Of a stretch of 64,000 nucleotides of DNA, positions 61,370-64,000 are shown piece after piece. Position numbers and translations under genes: made by a program. The notes below the pieces were generated by a model. The model made no database searches. It saw only the letters and a program-made list of their open reading frames with translations, and was not told the origin of the DNA. Source of the stretch: Aegilops tauschii subsp. strangulata (Eukaryota > Streptophyta > Magnoliopsida > Poales > Poaceae). Location: NCBI RefSeq assembly GCF_002575655.3, contig NC_053035.3:378859792-378923791 (forward strand), given 5' to 3'. Positions within the stretch are counted from its first letter, which is position 1; each line of letters starts with the position of its first letter.

Positions 61370-61856
61370 TGTTGGGGATATTATTATTGGGCGTAAACCG
61401 GCCAGGAGAGGCTGGGTTAACCCCATAATGGCTCACTGTATCTGAAGCCCATGAAGACAAAGACGGTGACGCTTTATGAAGGCCCAGGGCCCAAAAGCCG
61501 GTTTAAGGCATGTAGACATAAACCGGCGTTGATATGTAAACTTGTGTTGTAAGATAGAAAGAGTAGAGACCGGGCCGGACACGTTTATGAGCCGGCCTCG
61601 GGATTCTGTAAACCGACGAGCGTCAACCCATGTATATAAGGGGATGACCCGGCGGCGGTTTGAGGACAACAGACAACAACTCGAGACTCAGGCAAAGCGT
61701 ATTCGCTCCCTGGTCATCGAAACCCTAGCAACTCCACAACAACTGGATTAGGCTTTTACCTTCACCGCAAAGGGCCGAAACAGTATAAACTCTCTGTGTC
61801 CCTTGTCCGCTTTAACCCCTTTAAGCTAACCCATAGCGATGGCTCCAGTTAGGAAC
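61370..61856 (+). mobile_element. Element G: LTR fragment of a D-like family, plus orientation
   Basis: It starts TGTTGGGGATATTATTATTG inside the gag fragment. A TATA box (TGTATATAAGGGG) lies near 61,632. The start resembles element D's LTR (28852, minus) but is diverged. Its right end merges into filler DNA. Confidence 0.65.
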
Positions 61857-61900
61857 TTAAGCTAACCCCTTTAACCCCTTTAAGCTAACCAGTATAAACT
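61857..61900 (+). other. Templated filler DNA at a rearrangement junction
   Basis: Three patches copy nearby sequence: 61857-61868 from 61821-61832, 61870-61890 from 61811-61831, and 61891-61900 from 61782-61791. Duplicated element D pol begins right after, at 61901. Confidence 0.75.
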
Positions 61901-64000
61901 TAACAGAAGGGTTATGCAGAATATCCAAGAAAGTGTTAGGTGGCACCGGCTTACGCTGGGATCCTAACTGGCTCAAAGCATCAACCGCCTCATTTTTCCT
62001 GCGATCAACATGTTCCACTTGATAACCCTTGAAGTGCCCTGCAATAGCATCAACCTCTTGGCGATAAGGCGCCATGAGTGGGTCCTTAGAATCCCAAGTG
62101 CCAGAAACTTGCTGAGCTACCAAATCTGAGTCACGAAAACACCTCACCCGGCTTAAGTTCATCTCCTTAGCCATCTGAAGACCATGGAGCAGGGCTTCAT
62201 ACTCAGCTGCATTATTAGTACATGGGAACATCAACCTTAAAACATAACAAAATTTATCACCTCGTGGGGAAGTCAAGACAACTCCAGCCCTCGAGCCCTC
62301 TAATTGCCTGGACCCATCAAAGTGAATAGTCCAATATGTGTTATCCGGCTTCTCCTCAGGCATCTGCAGTTCTGTCCAATCATTTATGAAGTCCACAAGT
62401 GCTTGAGACTTGATAGCTCTGCGAGGCATATACTTCAAACCATGGGGTCCAAGCTCAATGGCCCACTTGTCTACCCGACGTGTGGCTTCTCGGTTTTGAA
62501 TAATATCCCCTAAAGGGGCAGAACTGACCACAGTGATGGGATGGGCCAGAAAATACTGCTTGAGCTTTCGACTAGCCATGAACACTCCATATATAAGCTT
62601 CTGCCAATGCGGATATCGCTGCTTGGACTCAATGAGCACTTCACTGATGTAGTAAACCGGTCGCTGATGCTCTTTGCATGATTCCTTCCTTTCCACCACG
62701 ATCGCCACGCTGACTGCTCGGCTGTTGGCAGCCACATATAACAACAAGGGCTCTTTATCAATGGGAGCTGCGAGAACCGGCGGCTCATCTAACTGTTTCT
62801 TCAAGGCCTCAAATGCCTGATCAGCAGCATCACTTCAGACAAAGTGATTTGTCTTCTTCATCATCTGGTAAAGAGGGATAGCCTTTTCACCCAACCGGCT
62901 TATGAACCGGCTTAAGGCCGCAATTCGACCTGCCAGACGCTGAACATCATTAATACATGCCGGCTTAGCCAGGGAAGTAATAGCCTTAATTTTTTCCGGG
63001 TTAGCTTCAATACCCCGTCCAGAAACCAGAAAGCCCAAGAGCTTGCCTGCTGGCACACCAAAAACACACTTGGCCGGGTTAAGCATCATCTTGTAGACCC
63101 GGAGATTGTCAAAGGTCTCTTTCAAATCATCTATCAGGGTCTCCTTCTTCCTGGACTTCACCACAATATCATCCACGTAAGCATGAACATTGCGCCCAAT
63201 CTGATCATGAAGGCAATTTTGCACACATCGCTGGTAAGTCGCCTGTGCACTCTTGAGCCCAAAAGGCATCGACAAATAACAAAAGGCTCCAAAGGGAGTG
63301 ATGAAAGCTGTCTTCTCCTAGTCCTTAACCGCCATCTTGATCTGATGATAACCAGAATAAGCATCCAAAAAGCTCAAACGCTCACAACCCGCCGTAAGAT
63401 CAATAATTTCATCAATACGGGGGAGAGCAAAGGGATCAGCCGGACAAGCCTTGTTTAAGTCTGTGTAATCCACACACATACGCCAAGTGCCATTCTTCTT
63501 ATGTACAAGCACCGGGTTAGCCAACCACTCAGGATGAAAGACTTCAACAATGAACCCAGCCACCAAGAGCCGGGCCACTTCTTCACCAATGGCCTTACGT
63601 CTCTCTTCATTAAAGCGACGAAGGAATTGCTTGACCGGCTTAAACTTTGGATCAATATTAAGAGTGTGCTCAGCGAGTTCCCTCGGTACATCTGACATAT
63701 TAGAAGGTTTCCATGCAAAGATGTCCCGGTTCTCACCTATGCACTCGATGAGCGCGCTTTCCTATTTTGGATCCAGATTAGCACTGATGCTGAACTGCTT
63801 GGATGAATCGCAAGGAACAAAGTCAACTAGCTTAGTGTCATCTGCCGACTTGAACTTCAACAAGGGGTCATGCTTCGTGGTTGGCTTCTTCAGAGACGTC
63901 CTATCCGCCGGGTCAACATTATCCTTGTAAAATTTCCATTCCTCTATTGCACAAACAGACTCAGCGTAAGCAGCATCGCCTTCTTCACACTCCAAGGCTA
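61901..64000 (-). pseudogene. Element D RT and RNase H, copy 2, with upstream linker
   Basis: This copy matches copy 1 with a constant offset of 4528 bp from 58,300 to 58,850 and one 6-bp length difference near 58,130/62,670. It extends further into the RT N-terminus (KKNGTWRMCVDYTDLNKACP, FLDAYSGYHQI). The YVDD box is intact. Stops are TAG at 63318-63320 and TGA at 62835-62837, both shared with copy 1, and TAG at 63762-63764 in the linker before RT. It is cut at 61901 on its RNase H side and runs off the window on the right. Confidence 0.9.

Larger units (their letters stand above)
28737..64000 (-). mobile_element. Element D: gypsy retrotransposon with an antisense gene (nested, incomplete)
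   Basis: On the minus strand, right to left, are gag, protease, RT, RNase H and integrase pieces, then a plus-strand gene, then the start of the 3' LTR. It is interrupted by A (in the LTR), B with C, solo LTR E, LTR fragments F and G, and a partial pol duplication. The 5' LTR is not in the window. The segment beyond 61,900 may belong to a second copy of the same family. Confidence 0.8.

Overview
The window looks like nuclear DNA of a large-genome grass of the wheat tribe (Triticeae). The reasons are nested LTR retrotransposons of Triticeae type, many small Stowaway MITEs with CTCCCTCCGT ends, a truncated Angela/BARE-type LTR, and one intron-containing plant gene. All family names are from memory of such elements; no database was searched.

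Layout. 1-11,000: a degenerate head-to-tail array of about six and a half units (mostly about 2 kb) that repeat the same short exon-like and intron-like blocks in the same order. The array reads best on the minus strand, has no conserved reading frame, and ends at a GC-rich first-exon-like segment (about 11,085-11,370) with three TGGGCC boxes behind it. I read it as a spliced non-coding transcript or an old tandemly duplicated gene; a snoRNA-host role is possible but unproven. Five Stowaway MITEs and one hAT-like MITE sit in it. 12,030-16,378: a decayed plus-strand LINE whose 3' end forms a 127-bp tandem repeat, split by a younger 5'-truncated minus-strand LINE. 18,777-21,640: the only convincing cellular protein gene, a minus-strand Tubby-like F-box protein of 454 residues in four coding exons, with a spliced 5' UTR.

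From 22,450 to the right edge everything is LTR retrotransposon. The outermost is element D, a Ty3/gypsy element with gag-pol on the minus strand. Between pol and its 3' LTR it carries a multi-exon gene on the opposite (plus) strand. Element A sits in D's 3' LTR and is cut at its left end. Element B (30,533-50,221, TSD GGTGT) interrupts the first coding exon of D's antisense gene. Element C (36,320-47,662), another gypsy element, sits inside B. A solo LTR E (53,075-54,696, TSD TTGAC) interrupts the last coding exon of the same antisense gene. Removing B and E restores that reading frame exactly at both junctions. Element C also carries an antisense gene beyond pol, unrelated in sequence: a B3-domain-like protein with its own TATA box. 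At the right, two near-identical copies of D's pol share two premature stops and flank an Angela-type LTR fragment, a gag fragment, another LTR fragment and a patch of templated filler DNA.

Nearly all the retroelement genes are broken. Many premature stops are TAG where glutamine would fit, as expected from decay of CHG-methylated CAG codons. The most notable material is the repeated block array at the left and the two independently acquired antisense genes in elements C and D.
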